Assembly (NCBI GenBank): GCA_019925095.2
Contig: CM034414.1
Coordinates: forward strand, 1,962,001 to 2,026,000
Source of the DNA: Dendrolimus kikuchii
Lineage: Eukaryota; Arthropoda; Insecta; Lepidoptera; Lasiocampidae
Direction: 5' to 3'
DNA length: 64,000 nucleotides
Shown piece by piece: positions 9,500 to 20,403 of the stretch (the first letter of the stretch is position 1; each line of letters starts with the position of its first letter). The notes beneath the pieces were generated by a model. That model was not told the DNA's origin and searched no databases. It saw only the letters and a program-made list of their open reading frames with translations. The translations under genes were made by a program, and so were the position numbers.

Positions 9500-9716
9500 T
9501 GCCCAATTGGATGACTACCACCCCTGGTCTAAAGTACGTCGCCATAACAACCTTGAGTTGTGTTCCGGCATTAGTGACCAGGTTCCAGTCTCCCTTAAGA
9601 GAGCAGCAGCGCATTTGTAGCACTTTTGGATTTGCAAATGTCTATAGGCGATGGTAACCGCTTTCCATCAAGTGGGCCGTCTGCCTGTCTGCTGAGCTCC
9701 TGCAATAAAAAAATAA
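9500..9716 (+). mobile_element. SINE-like family A, 5'-truncated
   Basis: From CCCAATTGGATGACTACC to CTGCAATAAAAAAA. Confidence 0.8.
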
Positions 9717-9719
9717 ACT

Positions 9720-10080
9720 TCGGAATACGTCGTCAGCCATTCGCAGTCTACTGCTGGACTTCTGACTTCCTCATCCAGCGCCTACCGGCGACCTTACACA
9801 GGTCGTCGGTCCATGGAGCTGAAGGGCGTCCGACACTATGCTTACCGAGACGCGGTCTCCACTCCAGGACTCGTCTGCTCCATCTTCCACTTTAACTTGC
9901 TATTTTTGCGAGCTATGTCGGTTACCTTGATTCTCTTACGGATATCCTCATTTCTAATTCTATCCATAATAGAAACACCCAACGTAGCTCGCTCCATAGC
10001 CCGTTGAGCGAATGGAACTTCTGGACCAACCCTGCCGTCAGTGTCCATGTCTCGGCCCCGTAGGTCAGGAAAGTCAACTT
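9720..10080 (-). pseudogene. Second RTE-like LINE pol fragment
   Basis: Minus-strand frames contain ERATLGVSIMDRIRNEDIRK, VTDIARKNSKLKW, and GRPSAPWTDDLCKVAGRRWM, interrupted by frameshifts. These match the C-terminal part of RTE-type reverse transcriptases, of a different family from the ATGT-tailed one. Confidence 0.7.
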
Positions 10081-10136
10081 CGAAACAGTTCAGTCGAATA
10101 AGGCGTAAAAGGGATAAATTTTGGAATAAAAGCCAA

Positions 10137-10329
10137 TCTATACTAATATTATAATGGAGTAAAGTTTGAGACGTTGTAGAGGGTAATCTCTGAATCTACT
10201 AAACCGATTTTAAAAATTCTTTTACTGTTCGAAAGCTACGTTAATAGGGAGTGTCATAAGCTATATAACATGACACTATTTACCACGGGAGCGGGACAGA
10301 GAGCGGGTGAAACCGCGCCGAAACGCTAG
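10137..10329 (+). mobile_element. Helitron family III
   Basis: Starts TCTATACTAATATTATAA after host A10136 and ends CCGAAACGCTAG before T10330. Shares TACTGTTCGAAAGCTACG and TATAACATGACACTAT with the interrupted copy at 24015-24564. Confidence 0.85.
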
Positions 10330-10354
10330 TAGGTAAGATATAAACTATAGTTGA

Positions 10355-11325
10355 ATTATTTTGTCCGTGCAATTTGAGTCATATAATAATCGGAGCGGTG
10401 AAGCGAGTATTTCGCTCTCTCTTCCACTCACGGGCCTTATGGGCGGGCATAGTGATGCGCATTATTGTTGTCGATAAGCGTTATCGATAGTGTATTAAGT
10501 TTTGTCAGTAATTTAATGTCGGTGAAAATTTTTAAAACGTTGTTGATAACAACACGTGCTTGTGCTGGTATATTGGTGCCAACAGGCAAAATATTATTTT
10601 CAATAAATTCTGCCGTTTTGGTACAAAACAAAGGAGTAGCCATTGTGTCACTAAAGAAATTCAGAGAGCGTGGTGGGAAATAAAATCACCATTTGATTTT
10701 GGGGGTTTTTGTGGACTGTATAGGTATAATTTGGAGTGGAAGGAACTCACCGGATGCAGCTGCTCTGGTTCTCTTCTGCTTCAAAGTCAGCAACAGGTCC
10801 GAAGAGTCCTTTTAACTTATTTATGTATTTATTTCGCGAGACGTGCGCACAGTCTTATTTTTAAGAGCGGTTTTTATATACGGCGGAGCGATCAAATCTT
10901 TGCGTGTGGTGCGAACGACGTACTGAGACGGAAACGGGGGATGCGGCTCTTGTCGTGCGTTTTTAGTATAATATTTTACATCAGTTTGATGCGGCGAGAA
11001 TAGGACGGGTGGGAAGGTTTTGTGGAATGAAGGAAATCAAACCAAAAAAAAATGCGATAATTAATTACCAGAGCGAATGCACAAAAACACATTTCTCTTC
11101 GACATATGTACTATAATTTGCAGGTAGGTACAACAAATGACTCATAACATAACAATGTCTCCCTACCCTTTGTATACCGCCTCGCCGCCGTGTACCTGCC
11201 TTTGATGACTCATTTGTTTTTATCGATAATGACGTTGCGCCCGCGCAACATGCTCACCGCCCTAGCCGGGCTGAGGCCGAGCTATGATTTATGACCTAAA
11301 CTGCACGGACAAAATAATTCTACTA
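10355..11325. mobile_element. Approximately 970-bp TIR element
   Basis: Left end GAATTATTTTGTCCGTGCAA is repeated inverted at the right end (complement of TGCACGGACAAAATAATTC), and the inversion extends over about 35 bp with mismatches. Interior frames such as 10465-10683 show no transposase I recognise. No target duplication could be defined. Confidence 0.6.
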
Positions 11326-11361
11326 AACTAAAAAAAAATATTTTTATATTTTTTTTATGTT

Positions 11362-11460
11362 TGCTTGTAGGCAAACCGGCAAACGGACCACCTGGTGGTA
11401 GATGACTACCGTCGCCAATGAACATATCAACACTAAGAGAGGCGATGCGTTGCCTACTTC
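11362..11460 (-). repeat. Diverged SINE/LINE 3' end
   Basis: GGCAAACCGGCAAACGG followed by CACCTGGTGGTAGATG resembles the complement of the family A 3' end but is diverged, perhaps a related family. Confidence 0.4.
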
Positions 11461-11524
11461 GTTGAGACTTTAGACTGCAGATCTTATGATCTGAAAATTG
11501 CACGCCTAATAACGCAAAATGTAT

Positions 11525-12027
11525 TGTTACGACCTAGACGCCGACAAAGACAAATTCACACCTGCATACCTGTAGAAACACATTTTATTACCTTTCCGCA
11601 TTTGGACTTCTTTTGTTTGCTTTGTGTTTAAAATTTGTGATTAGAAAACGGCCCATTGTGTATTGTAATCTTTTATGGCAGTCATTAGTCAGGTGTGTCG
11701 GATTTAAAGCACAAACTGATTCTAGGAAATTCGGTCCACGCGGCCGGGCAGGCACATTGTGTCTGTGCAGTATAAAGCAATACCTCGATTGAGGGACGAG
11801 GCAGTCGAGCGATAACCACGAGCGCAGCAAGACTTGTGTACATTCGGTAATCTATTTAGTGACGGACTTTGCGCGTGTTATTGAATTACTATCTTCTGCA
11901 TTACGTTTGGACTTGATGCGTTCGGTTATATTTGTACCTAACACAGGTGTATACGTGTTTGTATAGTTCTAATAATCTCTATAATAATTCCAACAGCATT
12001 TCAATTCGAGTCCTGCAACTCGTAACA
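11525..12027 (+). mobile_element. Solo LTR, 503 bp
   Basis: Termini TGTTACGA and TCGTAACA are perfect inverted 8-mers and the element is flanked by GTAT at 11521-11524 and 12028-12031. A 4-bp duplication and TG...CA ends indicate an LTR retrotransposon. No internal region is present, so this is a solo LTR left by recombination. Related LTRs lie at 2610, 13768 and 23581. Confidence 0.9.
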
Positions 12028-12446
12028 GTATTGAGACAATTGCCACAAAAAATATCACCTATGTACACATACATTTCTAGCAATAAATTATTATTCTATT
12101 CCATTAATATGGTCAGTTTTACACCAACAATATACAATTTTGAGAATCAACCGATGTATCGATGTAATCTCGTTTCCTGTATTAATTAGGATTAATTTCT
12201 ATCTTTATAATATGTTCATATCTTATCTATAATATTATAAAAGTTAAGACATACCGTGTCTGTACATTGAAGCTATTAAAACAAGAAAAGAAGAAGAGAA
12301 ATATATAAAGCTGAAGAGTTTGTTTATTTGTTTGATTGAACGCGCTAATCTCAGGAACTACTGGTCTGATTATAAAAATTCTTTCAGTGTTAGATAGCCC
12401 ATTTATCGAGAGAGGTTATAGGCTATATATCATCACGCTAAAACCA

Positions 12447-12769
12447 GTGCAATGTAATGTGCACAATTAGCAATGGAACGACACAGTACGGCAGCATTCA
12501 GAGGAAGCTTCCGGTATGCAGCGACAAGATGTTGGAATAATATCCCTCCACCTATTAGAAATGTAACGTCGATATCGTTGTTTAGGTTCAAACTCAAGAC
12601 ATTTCTAAATGCTCATCAATACGCACAATGTGATCTCAGGCACGACACAAGTGCTATATGACTATGAATTTATTTATTTTAATTTAATAAAATTTGGTTA
12701 ATTTATAGATAGATATATTTTGTTTCGTTGCTGCTACTGTTATTTTATATATGTAGGTATTACGTTTTT

Positions 12770-12827
<58 letters not shown>

Positions 12828-13077
12828 GTCCACATTTCATTCCACTTTAACAAACTGCATTATTCCATATATTTATTTGTTGTTATGTGTTGTATTGTCC
12901 ACCGTGACTTCACTTTTTGGTCCCAGACGGAAGAACAGCGCTAGACCTTGTTGGCTAGCATTATGCTGAGACTGGGTCCAATTTAGGACTTATTTTGTTT
13001 TTTCTTTTTCTATTTACATTAATTTAGTTTTTGTCCTAAATAAAATATTTTCTTTCTTTTCTTTCTTTCTTTCTTTC
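12447..13077 (+). mobile_element. Jockey/CR1-like LINE, 3' fragment
   Basis: An in-frame C-terminal piece reads FRGSFRYAATRCWNNIPPPI, then SISLFRFKLKTFL and a stop at 12659-12661. This RYxAxxxWNxIPPPIR pattern is typical of Jockey/CR1-type pol ends. The 3' UTR has (TA)n at 12773-12823 and ends in (CTTT)n at 13040-13077. Confidence 0.75.
12773..12823. repeat. (TA)n microsatellite
   Basis: About 25 TA dinucleotides in the LINE 3' UTR. Confidence 0.95.
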
Positions 13078-13767
13078 AATAGGAGCGGAGCACCAATGAA
13101 GAATGTTTTAACATCGGCTTCATTTTTTTCCTTTTGAGAGCTTCCGCTGCGTGCGCTGCATAAACGGTTAGTTTCGCAAAAATCACTTGTGATAGAATTG
13201 TTCCCCTTTAAAGTTAATAAGCCCGCGACAGCATATGTCTGTCTATCTTTTAAGGTTGGCTCACTATAACCTTTTTTATGCTAACCAAATTTATTCTAAA
13301 ATAATGCATTTTTTGCGAAGGTGTTTTTATAAACATGATATCAATCCTTATCCAAATAAATACGTTGTTCATCACAAGTATTTAATTTAAAACAAAATTG
13401 CTATTTACATCATTCGATTTCAATGAATATCTTAGGAGAGAATAATGATCAAGTACTGCTCGCGCATTTATGATGTGCAAGGCCGGCGGGCAGTCATTAA
13501 GATTTAAAAATATTTTCACCTACGTAAACAAAGTCGCAGGCTAAAGGTAGCGTTAGCCCAAAGTAACTATTCCACGCAGACGAAGTCGCGGGCAGAAGCT
13601 AGTCCAATTATATAATTATAGACTTTATTGTAGTTTTAAAGAAATCTTTGTTCTTTCTTCTATATAAAATTTAATTGACTCTTTCGGGCTGACCAGACGA
13701 AAACGAACGACTAAAGACGTTTAAGGGTAAAGCCTCATGTCCTGGCTTAAAATGTTCATAAGCTCGG

Positions 13768-14014
13768 CCGAGCAGACATATTGCATCCGTACAGTATAAA
13801 GCAATGCCTCGATTGATGGACGAGGCAGTCGAGCGATAACCACAAGCGGAGCAAGACTCGTGTACATTCGGTAATCTATTTAAGCGACGGACTTTGCGCG
13901 GGTTATTGAATCGTACATTACGTTTGGACTGGTTGTGTTCAGTTATATTTGTACCTGTGTTATACGTGTTTGTATAGTTCTAATAAACTCTATAATAATT
14001 CCAACGGCGTTTTA
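13768..14014 (+). mobile_element. Partial LTR of the TGTTACGA family
   Basis: CAGTATAAAGCAATGCCTCG, GACGAGGCAGTCGAGCGATA and TTCTAATAAACTCTATAA match the 3' two thirds of the LTR at 11525. Both termini are missing. Confidence 0.75.
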
Positions 14015-14212
14015 ATTAAACAATAGCTATAAAAATATATACGTAAACATATATACATACGCTCCGAACTAACATGTACTGATTGTTCTCTTAAAAATGG
14101 GAGATCCAAGCCCAGATATGTGACGTATATGGGCTATTAGTATCGATTATGTTTACCTGAACAGACACAAGATGAAGTAAAAACTGCAAACAATATTCTC
14201 TGCGATACATAC

Positions 14213-14671
14213 CTGCTTATCATAGTTAAAGTATGTCCCAGGTGCGCACTCTCGTTCCACTTTTTCACCAAACACACAGTAGTAGAATCTACTACAATTG
14301 GTCTCGTGGGGTAGTAGCTTGTGTACGTCGAAATCTGTTGGGCAACCATTGTCGAAGAATTCACAATCCTCTTCGGTAGTTGAGGCTTGTGTTGTGGTAG
14401 AAGTGGTTGTAGTAGTTGTTGTGGTAGGAGTGGTAGTAGTTGTTGTGGTAGGAGTGGTAGTAGTTGTTGTGGTAGGAGTAGTAGTAGTTGTTGTGGTAGG
14501 AGTGGTAGTAGTTGTTGTGGTAGGAGTGGTAGTAGTTGTTGTGGTAGGAGTGGTAGTAGTTGTGGTAGGAGTGGTAGTAGTTGTTGTGGTAGGAGTGGTA
14601 GTAGTTGTTGTGGTAGGAGTGGTAGTAGTTGTTGTGGTAGGAGTCGTAGTGGTGGTAGTTGTTGTAGGAAG
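14213..14671 (-). CDS. Peritrophin-like chitin-binding protein, mucin-linker exon with CBD2 start
   Basis: 459-nt exon (153 codons), phase 0, acceptor TTTTTGCAG|CTT and donor AAGCAG|GTATGT. About 90 residues are a Thr tract punctuated by Pro (unit TTTTTTTP, ten Pro), then STTTQASTTEEDCEFFDNGC, PTDFDVHKLLPHETNC, SRFYYCVFGEKVERE and CAPGTYFNYDKQ. The Thr/Pro stretch should be heavily O-glycosylated, as in insect intestinal mucins (family knowledge). Domain spacing C-x15-C-x5-C-x9-C continues into exon 7177-7467. The 24-bp DNA unit is a coding minisatellite, so repeat number may vary between alleles. Confidence 0.9.
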
Positions 14672-14699
14672 CTGCAAAAAGAATAATTTTAAATTTACA

Positions 14700-15129
14700 A
14701 CAGGAACAAAAACACTCAAATTAACTTCTATTTTAAAGTTGATTATTCATATTCATTCATAAACAACCTATTTCCAAAATAGAAAAGCTTCAGGCAATAA
14801 AAAAACTATGTAATGACAAACGTCATTGTCAAAAATGTCATAAATAGACAAGTGACAGATCCTACTTTGAAAAAGCGACACTAAAAAGAGATAAATACAT
14901 AAATCTATAGGACTAAGCCTGCGAGAGAATGAGATATGAGTTTTACATTGTGCGGCACAGTTTAGAGAGTCAATAAGACCGATGATCAAACATAAGTCCA
15001 ATTTGGACCGAAATAAAACTGATAATAGTATTTTTTAGACTTAAACACTGAACAATTAAAAGTAATACTTAGGAAGTTTATTTTGAATTATAATATGTTG
15101 ACGGATGTAGGCTTAAGGAATTGTATTTA
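14700..15129. other. Intron sequence, nothing recognised
   Basis: No repeat or exon could be supported. Confidence 0.5.
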
Positions 15130-15394
15130 TCAGCCTTTCCAACACATACAAAGCGCAGGGTCGTCAGGGAGGAGGGGGTTTTTAGTGGGTATTGGGGTTG
15201 CTCGCCCGTGCAGCAACGCTCGGAGTCTTCCACACTAATCTGTGACGTCGATCGCGGACGGAGCGCTGCCAAGAACATACTATTGCTGCAGTGTTATCGC
15301 CCCCGACCGACGCGTGTCGTTCCCCTAGCAACGACCCAGTTTGTGCGTAAATCGGTTAAGCACTTTCCCTCGCATCAAAACAAAAAAAAAAAAG
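15130..15394 (+). mobile_element. LINE 3' UTR fragment (family D)
   Basis: GGGAGGAGGGGGTTTTTAGTG, CGTCGATCGCGGACGGAG and CCCCCGACCGACGCGTGTCG recur at 22725-22935. This copy ends in a poly(A) run at 15380-15392, marking the 3' end of a non-LTR element. Confidence 0.7.
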
Positions 15395-15518
15395 GAATTG
15401 TATTTATATTAATAAAAGTTAGATTAGAATTATCTGCGGGTGTACTCTCTGAAGTTTCACTTCTACTGCGTGTGAACTGCACACATACACAATTTTCTTA
15501 TAATAAATGGAAAGATTA

Positions 15519-15958
15519 TCTTATATATAAAATTCTCGTGTCACAATGTTCGTTCCCATGCTCCTCCGAAACGGCTTGACCGATTCTTATGAAATTGTTT
15601 ATGCATATTCAGTAAGGCTGAGAATCGGCTACTATCTATTTTTCAAACCCCAAGTGATAAGGGGTGTCCACCCCAATTTTTTTTTTTATAAATTTTCATT
15701 ATTTATTTTTTTAGGATACAGCATTAAAAAATACATACAACCCTAAATTTTCAGCCCTCTACAATCAACCCCTATTTTTATTTGTTACTTATAAACTTTA
15801 ATATTTTGGCAAGATTTTTAGCCTTATTTTGTCATGACTTAGAATAAAAAAAAATTATTACTCTTTTAGATTCGCAATTAAAACCGGTACGTGGCTCTGG
15901 GATCGGGTTCTAGAATTTTATTTTTTAAAGGCAGGACAACGTCTGCCGGGGCCGCTAG
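15519..15958 (+). mobile_element. Helitron with mixed ends
   Basis: 5' end TCTTATATATAAAATTCTCG after A15518. 3' end CGTCTGCCGGGGCCGCTAG before T15959, shared with family I. The 5' body (GAAACGGCTTGACCGATTC) differs from family I, suggesting a mosaic element. Confidence 0.75.
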
Positions 15959-16056
15959 TAATTGTATAAGATTTATATAAGATACTTTTTCTTTGCATAT
16001 TTTTTGTAACCCGAAGCAGTGGTTTAGCGAACTTAAGTCGCGTAATTCCTTTTAAC

Positions 16057-16075
16057 ACCCCCCCCCCCCCCCCCA
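16057..16075. repeat. Poly(C) tract
   Basis: About 19 consecutive C, an uncommon homopolymer in this AT-rich sequence. Confidence 0.9.
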
Positions 16076-16294
16076 CGCCACTAACCCGAAGTACTTGGGT
16101 GCCGAAAACTCGCTGACAGTTCTCGAACCAACCCGGGCGCCCGTGTGACGTCACTATAGTAATTTCCCATACTAACTCACCGTAGGTACTTCAGCTATGT
16201 GCTACGAAGCTACGATGAGTTCATATGTGAAATTACCATAGTATTGGAACTTAGATTACACGTATTATTCTTCAAAGTTTAAATTTATATGTAA

Positions 16295-16639
16295 CTAGCG
16301 GCCCCGGCAGACGTTGTCCTGCTCTGAAAAAATAAAAATCTAGAACCCGATCCCAGCGCCACCTACCGGTTCCAATTGCGAATCTAAACCATCCGGGAAC
16401 CCACTCAAACACACAAAAACAAAATCACCAAAATCGCTCCAGGTGATTAGGAGGATTCCAGAACCCGATCTCAGCGCCACCTACCGGTTGCAACGGGATA
16501 AAAAGTATCCTATGTCCGTCTCCTGGTTCTAAGCTACCTCCCCACTTTCACTTTCAATTTTCATACAAATCGGTACAGCCGTCCTTGAGTTATAAATAGT
16601 GTAACTAACACGACTTTCTTTTATATACCTACATATAGA
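16295..16639 (-). mobile_element. Helitron family I, intact non-autonomous copy
   Basis: Plus strand starts CTAGCGGCCCCGGCAGACG after A16294 and ends with the complement of TC at 16638-16639. This 345-bp copy is the uninterrupted reference for family I. Confidence 0.88.
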
Positions 16640-16671
16640 TTAGTGGAAACTTGATTGATATATACATACAT

Positions 16672-17029
16672 ACATACATACATAACTTCACGCCAGTTCC
16701 CTTGCGGGGTAGGCACGAACAACAGAGTGCCATTTAGGCTTATTCTTACACACCTCACTTGCCTCTTTGACATTCATAACTCTTGTCATGCAAGCTCGTC
16801 TGTTCTTAAGACTCCTGACATCACCTTCTGCTAGTACACGATCAATTTGATCATGGAAGGTGTGTCGTGGCCTTCCACGACTTCTGCATCCATCCACTTT
16901 TGCATTGTATATCTGTTTAGTCATTCTTTCATCATGCATTCTTTCCACATGCCCGAACCACCGGAGCATTCCTTTCCTTACCTTCACCCCGACACTCTCT
17001 TTCAGACCAACTCTCTTTCTTACTTCGGT
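16672..17029 (-). mobile_element. RTE LINE 3' fragment
   Basis: Minus frame runs EVRKRVGLKESVGVKVRKGM, RWFGHVERMHDERMTKQIY to the pol end. (TACA)n tail at the left. TTGATTGATATAT flanks both sides. Confidence 0.9.
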
Positions 17030-17059
17030 ATTGATTGATATATGTATTATAATATTGTG

Positions 17060-17440
17060 TTTAAAGACTGGCTTATACCTCGGGCAACGCATCAGCATTG
17101 CCATTCAGAGAGGCAACGTGGCCAGTCTTTTGGGCACGTTTCCCACTGACAGCGGTCTAGAACTGGAATTTATACTTTAATTTTAGTTTGTATATATCGT
17201 TTATTTTTAGTTTAATTTATTTATAATTTAGTTTATTTATAATTAGATACCTATATAATAGTATTTTTAAGATAGTTTAGTTTATAATTTTATTTCATTT
17301 AATTAAAATTATCATTTATTCTAAGTGTAACTATTATAACGAAATTTCTCAATATTTTAAGTAAACTTAGAGCCGATATTGTGTTTTATATTTAAGAATA
17401 TTAATTATTGTATGTTTCCCTAATTAAATAAATAAATAAG
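17060..17440 (+). mobile_element. RLE-type LINE, terminal fragment and 3' UTR
   Basis: Encodes YLGQRISIAIQRGNVASLLG then a stop near 17180. An AT-rich 3' UTR with AATAAATAAATAAG follows. Confidence 0.65.
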
Positions 17441-17449
17441 AAATCGCTG

Positions 17450-17547
17450 TAAGTGATAAGGCCGACTATGGTTTTCTCTAAAAATGTAGTAATTAACTTA
17501 TTATGTCTGTTAATTTTGCAATAAAGTGTGTTATCTATCTACCTAAG
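17450..17547 (+). repeat. LINE 3' tail (family E)
   Basis: GTGATAAGGCCGACTATGG ... TTGCAATAAAGTGTGTTATCTATC; related tails at 30895 and 44690. Confidence 0.6.
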
Positions 17548-17627
17548 TTATTTCATTTCAAGTTTCTGCCAAAATCCCTTGACTTATGAAAACTTATGAA
17601 AAATCAATTTCTACTGCGTTAGTGCGA

Positions 17628-17794
17628 TCAAATTGATCGTGTACTAGCAGAAGGTGATGTCAGGAGCCTTAAGAACAGACGAGCGTGCATGACAAGAGTT
17701 ATGAATGTCAAAGAAGCAAGTGAGGTGTGTAAGAATAAGCCTAAATGGCGCTCTGTTGTTCGTGGCTACCCCGCAAGGGAACTGGCGTGAAGTT
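17628..17794 (+). mobile_element. RTE LINE fragment lacking the ATGT tail
   Basis: From GATCAAATTGATCGTG to CTGGCGTGAAGTT, then directly into Helitron sequence. The ATGT tail is absent, so the junction may be a recombination rather than an insertion end. Confidence 0.8.
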
Positions 17795-17850
17795 AAAATC
17801 GGTACAGCCGTTCTTGAGTTATAAATAGTGTAACTAACACGACTTTCTTT

Positions 17851-17925
<75 letters not shown>
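17795..17925 (-). mobile_element. Helitron family I 5' piece and (TA)n
   Basis: AAATCGGTACAGCCGTTCTTG and TAACACGACTTTCTTTTATA match the 5' part of family I; a (TA)n run of about 60 bp follows. Confidence 0.75.
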
Positions 17926-17926
<1 letters not shown>

Positions 17927-18169
17927 CATTTTTTTTATGGAAGTATAGCTTTGCGTTTGACCACTGTCCCACCAGATGTCTAGTAATGACGCAGTCTAGG
18001 GTGGAGCACGCTTACCTAGATAAACAGAAGAATATAGAAGATACCTATTCACTCGTGACTTGAAGACTTAAACTTTGTTTCTTTATGTCACTTGAAAGGA
18101 AAAAAATTCAGAGAGCAAGTCAAAATATATATGTTTCACACAAAAGCGAATTTTCTTTTTTCGGTACTA

Positions 18170-18263
18170 ATTTTTTTTTTTATTGCAGGAATTCAACAGA
18201 TAGGCAGACGGCCCACTTGATGGAAAGCGGTTACCATCGCCTATGGACATTTGCAACACCTTC
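18170..18263 (-). mobile_element. SINE-like family A, 3' fragment
   Basis: TTTTTTATTGCAGG, GGCAGACGGCCCACTTGATG, then ATTTGCAACACC and a break. Confidence 0.8.
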
Positions 18264-18289
18264 TAATATAAATAATCCACAACATGAAA

Positions 18290-19160
18290 CACTTAATGAC
18301 ATAATAAGGCTCTTGTTACCGCTGGGGCACCTGCCGTTCTAGAACCGAACGGCTTGTGCTGCGATGGTGGTACCCGATGGTATGTCATTGGTGCCCTGGA
18401 AGATGGGTCGCCCTTAGTACGGCACGCGTCTTGCGTCGATACTTTGGCAGCGTCCCATCTTCCAGCCACTTGCATGTCTGCCGGTATAGCTGCTGCACAA
18501 CAAATACTCGGCCATCGGAAATGGCTACATATTTGCGGCTTTTCGTGTCGAGACCCTAGGACTGGCGGGCCTAAGGCGCACAAGCTTTATCGAGACGTAG
18601 CCAAACGTCTGGTGGATGTCTCACGTGACCAAAAGAGTGGTTTATACCTCGGGCAACGCATTAGCGTTGCGTTACAGCGAGGTAACGTGGCCAGTCTTTT
18701 GGGCACGTTTCCGACTGACAGCGGTCTGATACTATACTACTGATTTTATAGTTTAATTTAGGTTTGTATTTATAGTTTATTTTTAGTTTAATATGTAGTA
18801 TAGGCTATATGTTTGGTGTTAACTTAGCTGTTTTCACAACTGTCGCGTTGTTAGTTCAAGTCAGTAATGAAATACACCTTATGCAGTTAACACGTATTTC
18901 ATTCAAGTCCCATAAAAGTGTTTACATAAAAATAGATCTAAAGTACCAAAACAGTTGAATTTATTTATAATTTCGTTTGTTTTTGATATTTAGTTTGTTT
19001 TTTTATTATTAAGGTAGTTTATTTATTTATTTATTTATTACATATCCAACAGCTAAATTTATAACTTAAAACAATCAACTCTGTTTAATATGAATGTAGC
19101 CAATTACTGGATACTTCACGCTTTACAGTTTATTTTTGTAAGACCAAGACCGCAATAAAG
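18290..19160 (+). pseudogene. RLE-type LINE C-terminal fragment with 3' UTR
   Basis: Frames give VPLVRHASCVDTLAASHLPA, KRLVDVSRDQKSGLYLGQ and RISVALQRGNVASLLGTFPT, ending at a TGA near 18743. The rest is AT-rich 3' UTR ending GCAATAAAGAGG. Parallels 8205-8801. An extra segment near 18800-18960 is not shared. Confidence 0.6.
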
Positions 19161-19199
19161 AGGTTGTTTATATTAAGCTCTCTATAAATGTAGTATATT

Positions 19200-19530
19200 T
19201 AACAAAATAAAATAATGTAAAATAAAAAAATGTAAAATAATGCCTGCTGTAGCGTCCCCTATATAGTATATGTTGTATATAGTATATAAGTAACTAAAAA
19301 ATAATATTTAATAAATATACAGACAGTCATATTACATATATTTATAATATTCATATATATAATGCAATAATACATATTATACAAACTAAAAATAAAACTA
19401 TACAGACAAAGGCGTGGATATTTATGGTGCCTAATAAACAGTTAAAATATCAGCCTAATTTTTCTAGTATCTTTGATTTATAAATTAATTTTGAATGATA
19501 GAAAATATCTATATCATTAAATTTGTTATA
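19200..19530. other. AT-rich intron, nothing recognised
   Basis: Very AT-rich with TATATA-like runs. No support for a gene. Confidence 0.5.
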
Positions 19531-19535
19531 GTTCG

Positions 19536-19765
19536 CGCTACGTAAAAAGAACTCTGGCTCTGAACCTGCGCAGTGAGCGTTTTATTGATCAAATTGGTGG
19601 TATGAAGGGGGCGAGACTAAGTAGCTAGTAAAGTACCTAATAAGATCCTACAATAAAACAATTACTCATAAAACATTACCCTAGCACTTTAGGATACGAC
19701 TGTACACCTGAGCAGACACATCCCCTCGACTACCGCTCAGCGTTCTTTTTACGTGGTGGGACCTA
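19536..19765. mobile_element. Short MITE-like inverted repeat
   Basis: ACGTAAAAAGAACTCTG at the left is inverted at the right (CGCTCAGCGTTCTTTTTACGT). About 230 bp. No coding sequence. Confidence 0.5.
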
Positions 19766-19851
19766 CATTATAAGTGATTTGTTATTAAGGTAGTTTGGTA
19801 TAAGCGATTTATGAAATACATAATAGTACATTATGGTACTAGTGTGTAACA

Positions 19852-19931
19852 TTGGTGATTACCGCCGAGGCGCCATTGAGACTCGAGCCGTAGGCGAGGG
19901 TCTTAAGAGAGCCGAGGACGGTAATCATCAA
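19852..19931. repeat. Imperfect hairpin
   Basis: GGTGATTACCGCC at the left pairs with GGACGGTAATCATC at the right. The GC-rich centre is also partly self-complementary. Confidence 0.65.
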
Positions 19932-19952
19932 TACACACGTGTATCATACGAC

Positions 19953-20322
19953 GTTTTTCAACACACTTGTGAATAAAATAACAACAAAAACTCATTTTAT
20001 TTAGTAGATAAAAAAAGTTATGTATGAGTGAAAGTTTTATTTATTAAACATATACGAGTTAAAATTATCTATTTAAATAAGAAGTTGCATGAAATGAGCA
20101 AGCAATAGGAACATTAATTTATTTGTTCTATAGAACACGATCTTTTTTTTGAATAAAAACTTTTTTAAGAACAAAGCAACTCAACCAATAAAATTAAAAA
20201 AAAAACTATAACTCACTAGTGAGTTATAATGTTTTTTAGTCACAGTTTGATTATGGGTGTCATTCTGTGCCTAATTGCGGTGACCATAGAGCCACTTTAT
20301 GAGCAAGTGTGTTGAAAATAAA
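19953..20322. mobile_element. Inverted-repeat element with central palindrome
   Basis: TTTTTCAACACACTTGTGA at the left and CAAGTGTGTTGAAAATAAA at the right are inverted copies. A perfect 22-bp palindrome (TATAACTCACT and its complement) lies at 20207-20228. The element ends about 80 bp from the small exon at 20404. Confidence 0.6.
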
Positions 20323-20403
20323 ATTCCACAACACATCGTGACGTATAAAGAACACTTGTTCTACACACTTCTCCTGTTTTCTTTGAAAAAGAATAGTAGT
20401 TAC

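Larger units (their letters stand above)
12221..13602 (+). mobile_element. Helitron family II, split by a LINE
   Basis: The right end GAAGTCGCGGGCAGAAGCTAG precedes T13603. The left half, from TATATAAAGCTGAAGAGTTT to CACGCTAAAACCA, matches the intact copy at 57048-57282. The 5' boundary is uncertain. LINE insertion at 12447-13077. Confidence 0.7.

Noticed and set aside
14298..14762. Plus-strand frames rich in Val or in CCGRSGSS over the mucin exon
   Set aside because: They are antisense readings of the 24-bp coding repeat; the minus strand has splice sites and chitin-binding domains.
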